Below are positions 38,362 to 47,567 of a DNA stretch of 50,931 nucleotides, in pieces. The stretch lies in NCBI GenBank assembly GCA_025350305.1, contig JANXYC010000063.1, forward strand, positions 1 to 50,931, read 5' to 3'. This DNA comes from Cyclobacteriaceae bacterium. GTDB lineage: Bacteria > Bacteroidota > Bacteroidia > Cytophagales > Cyclobacteriaceae. Below the pieces are notes generated by a model, which worked only from the letters and a program-made list of their open reading frames with translations, was not told the origin of the DNA and searched no databases. The position numbers were made by a program, and so were the translations under genes. Numbering within the stretch: position 1 is the stretch's first letter; every line of letters starts with the position of its first letter.

Positions 38362-40014
38362 TTAAGGAATTGGCAACGCCGTCGCATTATAAAGACTAAT
38401 ATCAGTCAACGGGATGGTGGATCCAAATTTAGCGTTTATCGCACTGATAAAGACGGTGGAGAGAAACGCATATCCGCGGCTATTAGGATGAACCCCATCC
38501 TCAGAGAAAATTCCGGTGGGTGGGTTGATGTTAGGTGTGATGGTTACACTGTTCATAACTCCAGCTTTGTTAGTTACAAGTGTCGCCATTGCGGTGCTTA
38601 CGTCTGCTAATGCAACGCGGGAAGAGTTTACTGCAGCAAAACCAGCAATGGTCGAATTGAATGCGTCCCTTGCAGCTCTGATTTCAGTAATCTCACTTGG
38701 GATAAGGACATATTGATCACCCAGAGGAACCGACACACCATTTACTAACAGAGGATTTCCACCAACTACAGTGCCCAGGACTGAACCGGTGGCTAGCGGA
38801 ATAATATCCGATGAGGTAGTTTGCCTGACCATAACATACGGTGAAAGTGCATCCCGTTGTGCTTGCGTGATGGCACCAGCATTTTTCAAACCATCAAAAT
38901 AAGGTCCTAAGTTGATGAGGGTTTCATCCGTAATAAGAATTTTATTGGAGCTTGAAGCGCTGAAAGCAATTTTGCGTGTACCAATTTCTGTTGCCAAAGC
39001 TGCAGAGATACCAAACGCCGCCGCATTGGCAACCAATCCGTTAAGTGCAGCATTGTATCCTGCAAAGCCGGTGCTGACGGCAGTTGCAGTAGCGGCATCT
39101 AACGGAATTGGATTATAGGCAACCGCAGTAAAATGTGGCATCACAAAAATATCAGGGAAGTTTCCGATCACTGCTTTGCTTGTGGCATCCACGGTAAGCA
39201 ACCCGGTGTTAGGACTGGCAGTAAGTAGCGCAGCATTGAATCGAGCAGCAAATGTGCCAGCCGGCGTTAATGGAGCTTTTGTCGGATCCCCGCCGAATGC
39301 AGCGTACAGAAAAAAATCATCCAACCCTAGCCAGAACAAATAGAAGGTACCGCCTGCGGCTTTTGCATCGCTCATGATACTTGACCCAGATGTACCATTT
39401 GGACTTGGACTAGACGCAAACCGGAAGTAAAATGGTGTGAATGCCGGGTTGGCAGCTGGTGGCGGTGGCCCGCCGGTCGCCGGTGTCAAGGCTTGTCCTA
39501 AAGTGATAGCTGATACGCTAAAGTTGTTTAGGGCCGTTTTGCTGCCCGTATACATAAAGCCTGGATTGGCTGCCGGATTCGGAAGCGCTTCCAAATTGCC
39601 GGGTGCATACGCCTGAGGGGTAGGTTTGGGTGAGGCACCTTGCAATAACATCCTACCCAGGATGGGTTTGGTATTATTGGTCAGAAATGGTTGTGTTACA
39701 AATAGATTCCAGCCAAGTGAAGCACCAATGGTTGGTTGATTGAATGTGGCCGGCGCACCCACTGTCTGAAATTGCTTATTTAAAATTGCAGCCAATGAAT
39801 TATTCTGGCCTTCCGTAAACAAAGCCCCCGCTTGCATCCCGGCCACAAATGAATTGCCGATTGCAACAAACTTGGTAAAATCTGCTGACCCCTTTAGGGG
39901 AGCCGGTCCGGGATCTGGGGCCACAGCGACTTCAGGGACAATGGGCTCCTGCTTACAGGATCCCACCAGGAGCAACGTCAATAGAATTATATTGATATAT
40001 TTTATCTTTTTCAT
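38362..40014 (-). CDS. SGNH/GDSL-like hydrolase lipoprotein
   Basis: 550 residues from MKKIKYINIILLTLLLVGSC, a lipoprotein signal with the acylated Cys at residue 20 (LVGSC). An SGNH-type order is seen: block I FVAIGNSFVAGMQAG (GNS in place of GDS), a mid block FWLGLDDFFLYAAFGGDP, and block V DGVHPNSRGYAFLS with the Asp-x-x-His pair. Long Ala/Gly/Pro-rich loops separate them. Expected to be an outer-membrane esterase or lipase, or a binding protein derived from one. The gene follows the TonB-dependent receptor by 24 bp, so they should act together, as SusC/SusD-type pairs do. Substrate unknown. Confidence 0.82.
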   Translation of the reverse strand: MKKIKYINIILLTLLLVGSCKQEPIVPEVAVAPDPGPAPLKGSADFTKFVAIGNSFVAGMQAGALFTEGQNNSLAAILNKQFQTVGAPATFNQPTIGASLGWNLFVTQPFLTNNTKPILGRMLLQGASPKPTPQAYAPGNLEALPNPAANPGFMYTGSKTALNNFSVSAITLGQALTPATGGPPPPAANPAFTPFYFRFASSPSPNGTSGSSIMSDAKAAGGTFYLFWLGLDDFFLYAAFGGDPTKAPLTPAGTFAARFNAALLTASPNTGLLTVDATSKAVIGNFPDIFVMPHFTAVAYNPIPLDAATATAVSTGFAGYNAALNGLVANAAAFGISAALATEIGTRKIAFSASSSNKILITDETLINLGPYFDGLKNAGAITQAQRDALSPYVMVRQTTSSDIIPLATGSVLGTVVGGNPLLVNGVSVPLGDQYVLIPSEITEIRAARDAFNSTIAGFAAVNSSRVALADVSTAMATLVTNKAGVMNSVTITPNINPPTGIFSEDGVHPNSRGYAFLSTVFISAINAKFGSTIPLTDISLYNATALPIP

Positions 40015-40038
40015 ATCGGTTGTTTTAGTAGTCATGAA

Positions 40039-42792
40039 TTATTTTAAGAATTCATCAAAGGTGAGCGAGATGTAATAGGTCTGGCCTACATAAGGTGCTC
40101 CGAGGTTGGTGCGATAGTCGCCGCCACCGATGTTCGTGCCACCAATTTTAACGATGGTCTTCATGGAACTTATTTTATAATTCACTTGTGCATCTACTAC
40201 ACCATATTTAGGAACGTTCCATGTTCCGTAAGATGATTGCCATAAGAAGGCATCCTGATAACGGAAGTTTACATTAAAGCCCAGATTTTTGACAACTTTA
40301 CGGTTGCCTACGCCGATGCTGTATTTGTTCGTTGGCGTGTTGAATCCTGCCCTGAAGTCGGAGGCCTCGTTGGCTTTATAATAGGCCCAGTTATAATTTC
40401 CCATGAACACAAAGTTCTTTGGTAAATTGTAGGTTAGCCCCAGTCCAACCCCCTGAGAGGTGACATTCTCAGTCGAGTTAACAGCCGGTGCAAATAAAGA
40501 GCCTGCGTCTATCTGCTTGCCTTGGTGCATGGTAGCGGCCTTACTTACAATGATCTGGCTTCCGATGAAACCGCTGTAGGTTGTATAGTAGTAGTTCAGA
40601 TCAACCAAAAGCTTAGTGGCAATAACTCCCTTATAGCCAATTTCAAACGCCTGTAGTTGTTCGGGCTTTACATAGGAGACGTTGGCCGTTTGTAACTGGG
40701 TTGGATCGCCTCCGATGGGCGCACCGGTGTTTGCATCGAGTGTTCCACCGGTAGCTCTGAATGCATTATATGAAGTTTGTGTGTACGCACCACCGTTATG
40801 CACTCCGTATCGTGCAGCATTTGCTTCCACGCTTCCCAGCAGTGTACCGCTTGAAGAAGGGAAGAAAATATATTGCGCCTGGGTATCCGGAATGCGGAAC
40901 CCTGTCTGGAACGAGGCGCGGAAACTATTGTTTTGGTCGATTGAATATACCGCCGATATCCGAGGCGTAGGATGTCCGTCAAAGTTGTCGCTCTTGTCGT
41001 AACGGATGGATCCGGTGAGTTTCAGTTTCTCTGCGAACGTTTTAGATATTTGTGTGTAAATTCCATATTGGTTGATTTTTATCCGCTGGAAATTTATTCC
41101 GTCACTGGGCCCTTCATTAAAAATTGTTCCGTTGGAGAATAAATCGTATTGGCGATAATTTCCACCTACAACAACTTCAGCCCACTGTATCTTTTTGAAA
41201 TTGTAATAGACCTCGGTGTGCCATAATTTAGAGTTATCATAGAAGGAGGCACCACCGGCGGCGCCTGAAGGAGTCTTTTGGAAATAATTGGCCCTCACAG
41301 AGTTCATCAGATCGGTAAAAGCCTGCGTTCCGGGTGCCGGGCGATTCCGATCCGCGTAGGCTCTCGCAGAGGCAGGATCACCGGCTGTTACTGTTCCTGT
41401 ATAGGAAGCATCAGGATGATACCCCTGCATGGCCAGTACAAAATCGGGCACCCAGGTAGTTTTGGATGGGCTGTACGTCTCGTTGGCATATGCTCCGAGT
41501 GCTGAAAGGTTATACGACTTGCCTGCGTCTGTGGCAGAGAGGTAGCTTCGTACAAAGAAATTGTCGCCTCTAAACTCAATCTTGTGGAATTGTTGATTGA
41601 AATCACGCAGGGCATATTTTTCAGTCCCCTGGTAGATGGAGTTACCACCGCCATACCGATAGGCATAAATTACTTCTACCTTATCATTGATGCGATAATG
41701 CAGTGCTGCATCGCCCTTGATGGTGGTGGCTTTCCGATTATCCAAAATATCTTCTTCTTTAAAGCCGGTGCGGGTGATCGTTCCAACGCTGGGTACTGGA
41801 GTCGGAATTTGTGTTTCATCACCATATAAGTTCAGTCCATCGAAATTCCGATTTTTGCTCAAGTCTGTCGTTGACTCAGGATTCACCCGATCTGTTTTAT
41901 AATCGTTACTTAACCAATCGGTGGCATCGAGGTACGAGAAATTCACTTTGAAGGCGAATTTATTATTAAAAGCCTTCGCGTACCGGATGCCGTATTGTGA
42001 AAGGGGATGTGAACCGCCTGCCGTTGAATTAGTGACTCCTTGCTTGATCTGGGCACTTAATCCCTGATACTCAAATGGACTTTTGCTCTTCATGATCATA
42101 ATCCCATTAAATGCGTTAGGTCCGTAAAGTGCTGAGGCAGCTCCTGGAATTAATTCAATGCTTTCAGCATCTAATTCTCCAAGGCCCATGATAGAACCCG
42201 TCGGGAAATTAAGAAGAGGGGCCTGGGTGTCCATACCATCTACCCATTGGACAAAACGCGTATTCGCGATCGTTGCAAATCCACGTGTATTAACTGCTGT
42301 GAAGTTCAAGCTGCCGGTATTGACCGAGACGCCTTTCATATTGGCCAATGCATCGTAAAAATCGGGTGTGGCTGCCTGACGGATTCCAATAACGTCCATT
42401 TTCTCGATGGTGACCGGTGACCGTAAAATATTTTCCTCTATCCTCGAAGCAGATACAACAACCTCCTGACCGAGCAGTGTTTGCTCTTCCAAACTAATAT
42501 CAAGAGCGGTAGTGGTTTCATCTTTTACCTCTATTTCCTGGGACTTAAATCCAATGAAAGAAAAGATAAGTGTCAAAGGCGGAGCCTGGTTCACTTTAAG
42601 ATTGTACTGTCCTTTCGTGTCGGTGATGGTTCCTATTACTCTTCCTTTCACCACGATGTTTACACCGGCGAGGGTTTCACCGGTGGCATCTTTAATCGTG
42701 CCGGCGACACTGGTGGTTTGTGCCATTAGATTCGCCGAACCCAATATGAGGAAGAGCAGGGGTAGGAGCGACCGTATGTAGAATTTATTCAT
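40039..42792 (-). CDS. TonB-dependent receptor with carboxypeptidase-regulatory-like domain
   Basis: 917 residues. Signal peptide (LLPLLFLILGSANLMAQ), then a CarboxypepD_reg-like domain (residues about 28-105; VAGTIKDATGETLAGVNIVVKG), then the plug (EVVVSASRIEENILRSPV through GPNAFNGIMIMKSKSPF) and a 22-strand-type barrel ending in FDEFLK with terminal aromatic pattern. It imports large or scarce ligands through the outer membrane with TonB energy. No SusD-type partner is present; an SGNH lipoprotein gene follows directly. This suggests an ester, lipid or acylated ligand, which is inference. Confidence 0.93.
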   Translation of the reverse strand: MNKFYIRSLLPLLFLILGSANLMAQTTSVAGTIKDATGETLAGVNIVVKGRVIGTITDTKGQYNLKVNQAPPLTLIFSFIGFKSQEIEVKDETTTALDISLEEQTLLGQEVVVSASRIEENILRSPVTIEKMDVIGIRQAATPDFYDALANMKGVSVNTGSLNFTAVNTRGFATIANTRFVQWVDGMDTQAPLLNFPTGSIMGLGELDAESIELIPGAASALYGPNAFNGIMIMKSKSPFEYQGLSAQIKQGVTNSTAGGSHPLSQYGIRYAKAFNNKFAFKVNFSYLDATDWLSNDYKTDRVNPESTTDLSKNRNFDGLNLYGDETQIPTPVPSVGTITRTGFKEEDILDNRKATTIKGDAALHYRINDKVEVIYAYRYGGGNSIYQGTEKYALRDFNQQFHKIEFRGDNFFVRSYLSATDAGKSYNLSALGAYANETYSPSKTTWVPDFVLAMQGYHPDASYTGTVTAGDPASARAYADRNRPAPGTQAFTDLMNSVRANYFQKTPSGAAGGASFYDNSKLWHTEVYYNFKKIQWAEVVVGGNYRQYDLFSNGTIFNEGPSDGINFQRIKINQYGIYTQISKTFAEKLKLTGSIRYDKSDNFDGHPTPRISAVYSIDQNNSFRASFQTGFRIPDTQAQYIFFPSSSGTLLGSVEANAARYGVHNGGAYTQTSYNAFRATGGTLDANTGAPIGGDPTQLQTANVSYVKPEQLQAFEIGYKGVIATKLLVDLNYYYTTYSGFIGSQIIVSKAATMHQGKQIDAGSLFAPAVNSTENVTSQGVGLGLTYNLPKNFVFMGNYNWAYYKANEASDFRAGFNTPTNKYSIGVGNRKVVKNLGFNVNFRYQDAFLWQSSYGTWNVPKYGVVDAQVNYKISSMKTIVKIGGTNIGGGDYRTNLGAPYVGQTYYISLTFDEFLK

Positions 42793-42815
42793 AAGGTGTA
42801 AATGGTTTGTTTTGC

Positions 42816-42845
42816 TAAATCTACAAGAATTTGCAGAGAAACAAA
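42816..42845 (-). promoter_or_regulatory. Candidate Bacteroidota-type promoter for the receptor operon
   Basis: On the minus strand TTTG (42845-42842) and TAGATTTA (42823-42816) are 18 nt apart, near the Bacteroidota pattern TTTG-N19-TAnnTTTG; the last base of the -7 box deviates. It would give a short leader before the ATG at 42792. Confidence 0.35.
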
Positions 42846-42910
42846 CGATTGTTTCGCCGCTTTTTGATGGTTGCGATGGAAAAAATCAGGAATTCCGGCA
42901 GCCCGAATAG

Positions 42911-43243
42911 TTAACGAACTGACTCCTGGACATGTTTGGCGAGCCGGTCACAGAGGGCATTCATTTCTTTGGCCATGAACTCGTCACCGGTGGCGCGCAG
43001 TAGACTTTGACTCAAGCCGCCCACACAATCAATGCAAAACCGTTTCATGTCTTCTACTGGCATATCTTTTGCCCACAGGTTGATATGCATGGTGTTTATT
43101 TGATGATGGTCCCACAGCGCAATACTCACCGCCTTGGTATCCGCAGGATCGGATTCCGGTTTATCAGTAGCGTCCCATTCTATCTTTTCCGGAACGTTTT
43201 CATTGTCAAGTTGTACGTTGAATTGGATGGTTGATTTTTTCAT
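42911..43243 (-). CDS. gldC: Gliding motility protein GldC
   Basis: 110 residues matching GldC in order: an opening strand (IQFNVQLDNENVPEKIEWDA), the acidic loop and TKAVSIALWDH, then INLWAKDMPVEDMKRFCIDC and a final helix with LRATGDEF. GldC is a small cytoplasmic protein linked to gliding in Flavobacterium, with no known enzymatic role. It is separate from other gld genes here, as is usual. Two in-line cysteines (Cys89/92 region, FCIDC) are not a general feature I know of. Its presence supports a gliding Bacteroidota host. Confidence 0.88.
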   Translation of the reverse strand: MKKSTIQFNVQLDNENVPEKIEWDATDKPESDPADTKAVSIALWDHHQINTMHINLWAKDMPVEDMKRFCIDCVGGLSQSLLRATGDEFMAKEMNALCDRLAKHVQESVR

Positions 43244-43281
43244 GGATTAGATCGGTCAATTTGAAGATTTGAAAATTAGTC

Positions 43282-43317
43282 AATTTGAAGATTGAAAATT
43301 CACCCCATCTTCAAATT
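43282..43317 (-). terminator. 11-bp inverted repeat overlapping the scoB stop
   Basis: AATTTGAAGAT (43282-43292) and ATCTTCAAATT (43307-43317) pair exactly around a 14-nt loop; the second arm includes the scoB stop codon. TTTGAAGATT words repeat at 43260-43292. No strong T run follows, so termination is only possible. Confidence 0.45.
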
Positions 43318-43970
43318 ATCACCATCTCCGGGATTTCTCCGTCGATTATAAGTCTTCCTTCAGTCGCATTTTTGATTTCGTCTACCGTGACACCCGGAGC
43401 GCGTTGTAAAAGACGGAAGCCTCCGTGTGGCAATACGTCGAGCACGGCTAGATCTGACACGATCCTTTTCACACATCGTAAACCAGTAAGAGGGAGTGTA
43501 CACTTCTTCAGAAGCTTGGAAGCACCCTCCTTGCTACAGTGTTGCATGGCTACAATAATATTCTTGGCCGAGGCCACCAGATCCATCGCTCCGCCCATGC
43601 CCTTTACCATTTTGCCCGGAACTTTCCAATTGGCGATATCACCGTATTCGGATACTTCCATGGCACCCAGGATCGTGAGATCAACTTTGCCGCTGCGGAT
43701 CATCGCGAAACTTTCGGCCGAGTTGAACAAAGCGGAGCCCGGCATCATCGTAATAGTTTGTTTTCCGGCATTGATTAGGTCGGGATCAATATTTTCTTCG
43801 GTAGGAAACGGCCCGATGCCCAGCAATCCGTTCTCTGATTGTAAAACGACATTCATATTCTTAGGAATGTAGTTGGCCACCAGCGTTGGAATGCCGATTC
43901 CTAAATTAATGTACATGCCGTCTTGTACTTCTTGAGCGATTCGCTTCGCGATTCCAATTTTGTCAAGCAT
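43311..43970 (-). CDS. scoB: 3-oxoacid CoA-transferase subunit B
   Basis: 219 residues. The N-terminal GMYINLGIGIPTLVANY and the catalytic loop SENGLLG, with the Glu that forms the enzyme-CoA thioester, define the beta subunit. GGAMDLVASAKNIIVAM is also typical. With ScoA it transfers CoA from succinyl-CoA to acetoacetate, linking ketone-body or leucine/tyrosine catabolism with the TCA cycle. The scoA stop is 173 bp upstream; the gap carries an inverted hairpin repeat. Confidence 0.94.
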   Translation of the reverse strand: MLDKIGIAKRIAQEVQDGMYINLGIGIPTLVANYIPKNMNVVLQSENGLLGIGPFPTEENIDPDLINAGKQTITMMPGSALFNSAESFAMIRSGKVDLTILGAMEVSEYGDIANWKVPGKMVKGMGGAMDLVASAKNIIVAMQHCSKEGASKLLKKCTLPLTGLRCVKRIVSDLAVLDVLPHGGFRLLQRAPGVTVDEIKNATEGRLIIDGEIPEMVII

Positions 43971-44026
43971 TCAATTTGAAGTTTTATTCATTTGAATTTC
44001 ACCTAATACAACCTGTCGAATACATG

Positions 44027-44129
44027 TCACGCAAAGGCCGCTAAGTTAATGGCGCAAAGAACGCAAAGCTTTGTGTGCTCATTCATTTTGCGGCCTTTGC
44101 GCGCCTCCATTTGCGTTCTTTGCGTGAAA
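44027..44129. repeat. Empty GCAAAG-family hairpin repeat in the scoA-scoB gap
   Basis: Left arm 44027-44069 begins TCACGCAAAGGCCGCTAAGT and ends ACGCAAAG. Right arm 44087-44129 ends TTGCGTTCTTTGCGTGAAAC, in opposite sense. The loop of about 17 nt carries no gene. The arms share the cassette consensus at 36391 and 36813. The repeat interrupts an otherwise tight two-gene operon. Confidence 0.82.
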
Positions 44130-44143
44130 CTGTATTTGTCATT

Positions 44144-44839
44144 TCATTTTCTGACGGTTCTTTGCTCGATCCTTTTTTCATAATTACTACCCTGAAAAAT
44201 CCGGTGAACATAAATGCCCGGAGTATGAATTGCATTGGGGTCAAGTTCGCCAACGGGAACCAACTCCTCCACTTCCGCAATGGTGATCCTGCCGGCGGAC
44301 GCCATCATCGGGTTGAAATTCCTTGCCGTACCGCGGTAGATCAGATTGCCCGACGTGTCACCTCTCCATGCTTTGACAAGCGAAAAGTCAGCCTTCAGCC
44401 ATGTTTCCATTAAATACATATTCCCTTCAAACTCCCGAGTCTCTTTTCCTTCCGCTACTTCCGTTCCTACACCCGCTGGCGTGAAGAAGGCTGGAATACC
44501 GGAGCCGCCCGCCCGAATTCGTTCAGCCAGTGTGCCTTGAGGAATTAATTCTACTTCCAATTCCCCGGAAAGTAACTGACGCTCGAACTCAGCATTCTCA
44601 CCCACGTACGATGAAATCATTTTTTTTACCTGTCGTGTTTTCAGCATCAGCCCGATACCAAAGTCGTCGACTCCGGCATTATTAGAAATGCACGTCAGGC
44701 CCTTGACACCGGAGCGCAGAATTGCGGCAATGCAGTTCTCTGGTATGCCGCAGAGCCCAAAACCTCCCAACATCAGTACCGAATTATCAGCTATATCCCT
44801 GATCGCCTCGTCTGCGTTCTTTACTCCTTTGTTGATCAT
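44144..44839 (-). CDS. scoA: 3-oxoacid CoA-transferase subunit A
   Basis: 231 residues, normal for the alpha subunit. Features: the glycine-rich [16 protein letters not shown] near residue 28, [14 protein letters not shown], a [46 protein letters not shown] core (given here in parts: [31 protein letters not shown]) and [13 protein letters not shown]. Partner of ScoB. The order scoA then scoB in transcription is the usual one. Confidence 0.94.
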   Translation of the reverse strand: MINKGVKNADEAIRDIADNSVLMLGGFGLCGIPENCIAAILRSGVKGLTCISNNAGVDDFGIGLMLKTRQVKKMISSYVGENAEFERQLLSGELEVELIPQGTLAERIRAGGSGIPAFFTPAGVGTEVAEGKETREFEGNMYLMETWLKADFSLVKAWRGDTSGNLIYRGTARNFNPMMASAGRITIAEVEELVPVGELDPNAIHTPGIYVHRIFQGSNYEKRIEQRTVRK

Positions 44840-44877
44840 GGCACAAACATTACAGATTACAAATTGTCCAAATTTTT

Positions 44878-44906
44878 CCGATTACCGATTACCACTTACC
44901 GATTAC
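44878..44906. repeat. GATTACC-family repeat overlapping the ribF 3' end
   Basis: CCGATTACCGATTACC...TTACCGATTACTC stands between ribF and scoA; the stop and last codons (SNR) of ribF lie inside it. This suggests that the repeat replaced the original gene end. Confidence 0.65.
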
Positions 44907-45843
44907 TCCTAAGCTTCAATTGCAAGGCTTCCAACGCCAACTCCTTATCCTTATGCAACTGGCTCTTCAATGCTTCCAGGTCCTTGAATTTTGTATCGAG
45001 ACGAAGTAGTTTTTCAAACGACACTTTGAGTTCTTCGCCATAGATCTCCTTCTCAAAATTAAAAATATTTACTTCAACTGACCGTTTGATGCCGTCCACG
45101 GTAGGCCTGTTGCCGATATACATCATTCCCCCGTAGTCGATCCCTGCATACTTGATGGTGACGGCATAAATCCCTTCCGCTGGCACAAGCTTATAATGTG
45201 AATCGATATCAATATTGGCTGTGGGGAAGCCTAGCACACGGCCGAGCCTGTCGCCTTTAATAATGCGGCCAGAAAGTGAATAGGGGCGACCCAATAAATG
45301 TATTGCTTCCGATACATCGCCTTCTTCCAGTGCCTTTCTGATCTTGGAAGAGCTGACGGCCATGTTGTCAATATCCTGACGGGGAATTTCCTCCACCTCA
45401 AAACCATATTTTGGAGCATTCTGCTTTAACTGATCAAAACTTCCCTCTCTGTTTTTTCCAAAATGATGATCATATCCAATGACCAACTTCCGGGTGCCGA
45501 TTCTATCTACCAGTATGTTGCGTATAAAATCGCCGGAGGAGATCTGAGAAAACTCTTTTGTAAAAGGAATTCTCAATAAATGTTGTATCCCCTGTTCTTT
45601 TAGCAATTCAGCTTTCTCTTCGAAGGTGTTTAATAGTTTTAATGTCTGGTCGTCTGGTTTGAGAACGAGACGCGGATGGGGCCAAAAAGTGATGACCACG
45701 GTTTCGCCAGAGCTTTTTTCTGCGATTTCTTTTAAGCGGACTAAGATTTTTTGATGGCCGAGGTGTACGCCGTCAAACGTACCGCTGGTGACCACCGCAC
45801 CGCCGAGCCGGGAGAAATCATCAAGGGTGTGGTAAATCTTCAT
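44896..45843 (-). CDS. ribF: Bifunctional riboflavin kinase / FAD synthetase
   Basis: Makes FMN from riboflavin and then FAD. 315 residues. The N-terminal nucleotidyltransferase domain shows SGTFDGVHLGHQKIL near residue 20, FTKEFSQISSGDFIRNIL and GYDHHFGKNREGS near 120. SSKIRKALEEGDV marks the end of this domain. The riboflavin-kinase domain shows SGRIIKGDRLGRVLGFPTAN and MYIGNRPTV. It follows truB by 18 bp and is probably in the same operon. The C-terminus runs into a spacer repeat. Confidence 0.95.
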   Translation of the reverse strand: MKIYHTLDDFSRLGGAVVTSGTFDGVHLGHQKILVRLKEIAEKSSGETVVITFWPHPRLVLKPDDQTLKLLNTFEEKAELLKEQGIQHLLRIPFTKEFSQISSGDFIRNILVDRIGTRKLVIGYDHHFGKNREGSFDQLKQNAPKYGFEVEEIPRQDIDNMAVSSSKIRKALEEGDVSEAIHLLGRPYSLSGRIIKGDRLGRVLGFPTANIDIDSHYKLVPAEGIYAVTIKYAGIDYGGMMYIGNRPTVDGIKRSVEVNIFNFEKEIYGEELKVSFEKLLRLDTKFKDLEALKSQLHKDKELALEALQLKLRSNR

Positions 45844-45861
45844 CTTTCTGAATTCAGATTA

Positions 45862-46560
45862 TTAAATGTCAGTGTGGTCTGTTTTGTCTGTTCTTAAATC
45901 TGAAATTCTCTTTGCTATGTCTTCCGGTGTCTCAGCATTTTTGAGTTGAAAGTCGCCAATCCGCGTACGGCAAAGCTCCGACAAATAAGCCCCCACTCCC
46001 AAGGTTTTACCCAGGTCGTTAGCTAAGCTTCGGATATAGGTGCCTTTGGAGCAGACCACCCTGAAAGTTACTGCCGGTTTGGCAATGTTCGTAATCTCAA
46101 ACTCTTTGATGTCCACTTCCCGTGGCTTTAAGGTGACCTCTTGTCCTTTGCGTGCAAATGCGTAAGCCCGTTTCCCATTGACCTTGACGGATGAATGGAT
46201 GGGAGGCACTTGTTGAATTTTGCCCAGGAAGGAATTCGCTGTCGTTACGATCTGATCGTTTGTAATATGTGATATTTCAAGAGGCGGTGTCGGATCTGTT
46301 TCGAGATCGTATGAAGAAGTAGTCTGCCCCAGAACAAGTTTTCCCGTGTATTCTTTTTCGAGGCCTTGAAATTCATCAATGCGCTTCGTCATTTTCCCTG
46401 TGCAGATGATCAGCAACCCGGTGGCAAGGGGGTCCAGCGTTCCTGCATGCCCGATTTTTTTTATTTTCAGAAGGTATCGTAATTTATTCACCACATCAAA
46501 TGAGGTCCACTCGATGGGCTTGTTCACCAACAAGAAAGTGCCGTCTTCTTTTTCTATCAC
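45862..46560 (-). CDS. truB: tRNA pseudouridine(55) synthase
   Basis: 232 residues, the short form with little C-terminal extension. [15 protein letters not shown] opens the protein; [14 protein letters not shown] holds the catalytic Asp (about residue 43). [33 protein letters not shown] and [15 protein letters not shown] are further family blocks. It modifies U55 in the T-loop of tRNAs. The start overlaps the uppP stop by 4 bp. Confidence 0.95.
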   Translation of the reverse strand: MIEKEDGTFLLVNKPIEWTSFDVVNKLRYLLKIKKIGHAGTLDPLATGLLIICTGKMTKRIDEFQGLEKEYTGKLVLGQTTSSYDLETDPTPPLEISHITNDQIVTTANSFLGKIQQVPPIHSSVKVNGKRAYAFARKGQEVTLKPREVDIKEFEITNIAKPAVTFRVVCSKGTYIRSLANDLGKTLGVGAYLSELCRTRIGDFQLKNAETPEDIAKRISDLRTDKTDHTDI

Positions 46561-47351
46561 ATGACCTCCATTTCTGTACCAAAATAATACAGCAACAGCA
46601 GGATAACTCCCAGGGCGATGCGGTAATAACCGAACACTTTGAAACCGTGACGGGTGAGAAAGCCTATGAAATATTTTATGGCCGCCATCGCCACAGCAAA
46701 GGCCACCAGGTTACCAATCAGGAGAAGTGATATTTCATTTTTTCCAAATGAATTTCCCTCCAGGCAGAATTTCAAAAGCTTATATCCTGTCGCTGCCAGC
46801 ATGGTGGGCACGGCAAGAAAAAATGAAAATTCTGCTGCAGCTTTTTTCGTAAGCCCCTGCGTGAGCCCGCCAATGATTGTAGCAGCAGAACGCGAAACAC
46901 CAGGCACGAGCGCGATGCACTGGAACAGGCCTATCTTCCACGATTGATTGTACGAAACTTCAACTAATCCTTCTGTAGAGGAACGGGAAAAAAGTCGATC
47001 GATGAAAAGGAGTACTATACCTCCTGCAATTAACATCCAACCGACTACGTCCACACGTTCCAGTAATTTATCAATCGTATCATTGAACAAGAATCCGGCA
47101 ATGGCAGCAGGTAAAAATCCGAGCGCCAGCACAAAGTAAAATGTCCACGACTGCCAGAATCGTTTCCAGTAGAGAACCACAACGGACATAATCGCACCGA
47201 GTTGTATCGCTACCGTATACGTTTTTACAAATGGATGGGAAGAAATTCCCATAACCGAAGAGCCAATGATCATGTGCCCGGTAGATGAAACAGGCAGAAA
47301 TTCCGTAAGGCCTTCTATGATGGCCAGAACAATTGCCTCGGGGATTGACAT
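46557..47351 (-). CDS. uppP: Undecaprenyl-diphosphate phosphatase
   Basis: Recycles the lipid carrier for peptidoglycan and glycans; its presence confers bacitracin tolerance. From [20 protein letters not shown] it is 264 residues, typical. Motifs: [16 protein letters not shown] near residue 14 (Glu-rich site and Ser/His) and [14 protein letters not shown] near 155. About seven or eight hydrophobic segments. A longer reading with 17 extra residues is possible but poorly conserved. Part of the ftsX-DUF3098-uppP-truB-ribF row. Confidence 0.94.
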   Translation of the reverse strand: MSIPEAIVLAIIEGLTEFLPVSSTGHMIIGSSVMGISSHPFVKTYTVAIQLGAIMSVVVLYWKRFWQSWTFYFVLALGFLPAAIAGFLFNDTIDKLLERVDVVGWMLIAGGIVLLFIDRLFSRSSTEGLVEVSYNQSWKIGLFQCIALVPGVSRSAATIIGGLTQGLTKKAAAEFSFFLAVPTMLAATGYKLLKFCLEGNSFGKNEISLLLIGNLVAFAVAMAAIKYFIGFLTRHGFKVFGYYRIALGVILLLLYYFGTEMEVM

Positions 47352-47361
47352 AAAAAGTTCT

Positions 47362-47565
47362 TCAGCGGTCGGAGGGCCGGTGAAGGATAGCAAAAAGCTC
47401 AACGATAAAACCAGCTACTACAATGATGGGGCCTGCTGTAAGGCCAAGAAAGCCAAAACCATGCGGTTGTGTATCCAATGTCATGATGGTAAATCCAACT
47501 ACCAGTACGACCAGGCCGATGACCATAATTCGATAGTTTTTCTTTCCGAAGGGAAGTTTATTCAT
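47362..47565 (-). CDS. DUF3098 membrane protein
   Basis: 67 residues from ATG 47565 (a TTG two codons upstream is also possible). Begins [18 protein letters not shown], then two hydrophobic segments (residues about 12-28 and 41-60) with a GFTIMT turn. The LPFGKKNY start and the two helices match DUF3098, which in Bacteroidota stands between ftsX and uppP, as here. Its function is unknown; a link with FtsX or cell-envelope assembly is suggested by position only. Confidence 0.88.
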   Translation of the reverse strand: MNKLPFGKKNYRIMVIGLVVLVVGFTIMTLDTQPHGFGFLGLTAGPIIVVAGFIVELFAILHRPSDR

Positions 47566-47567
47566 AA

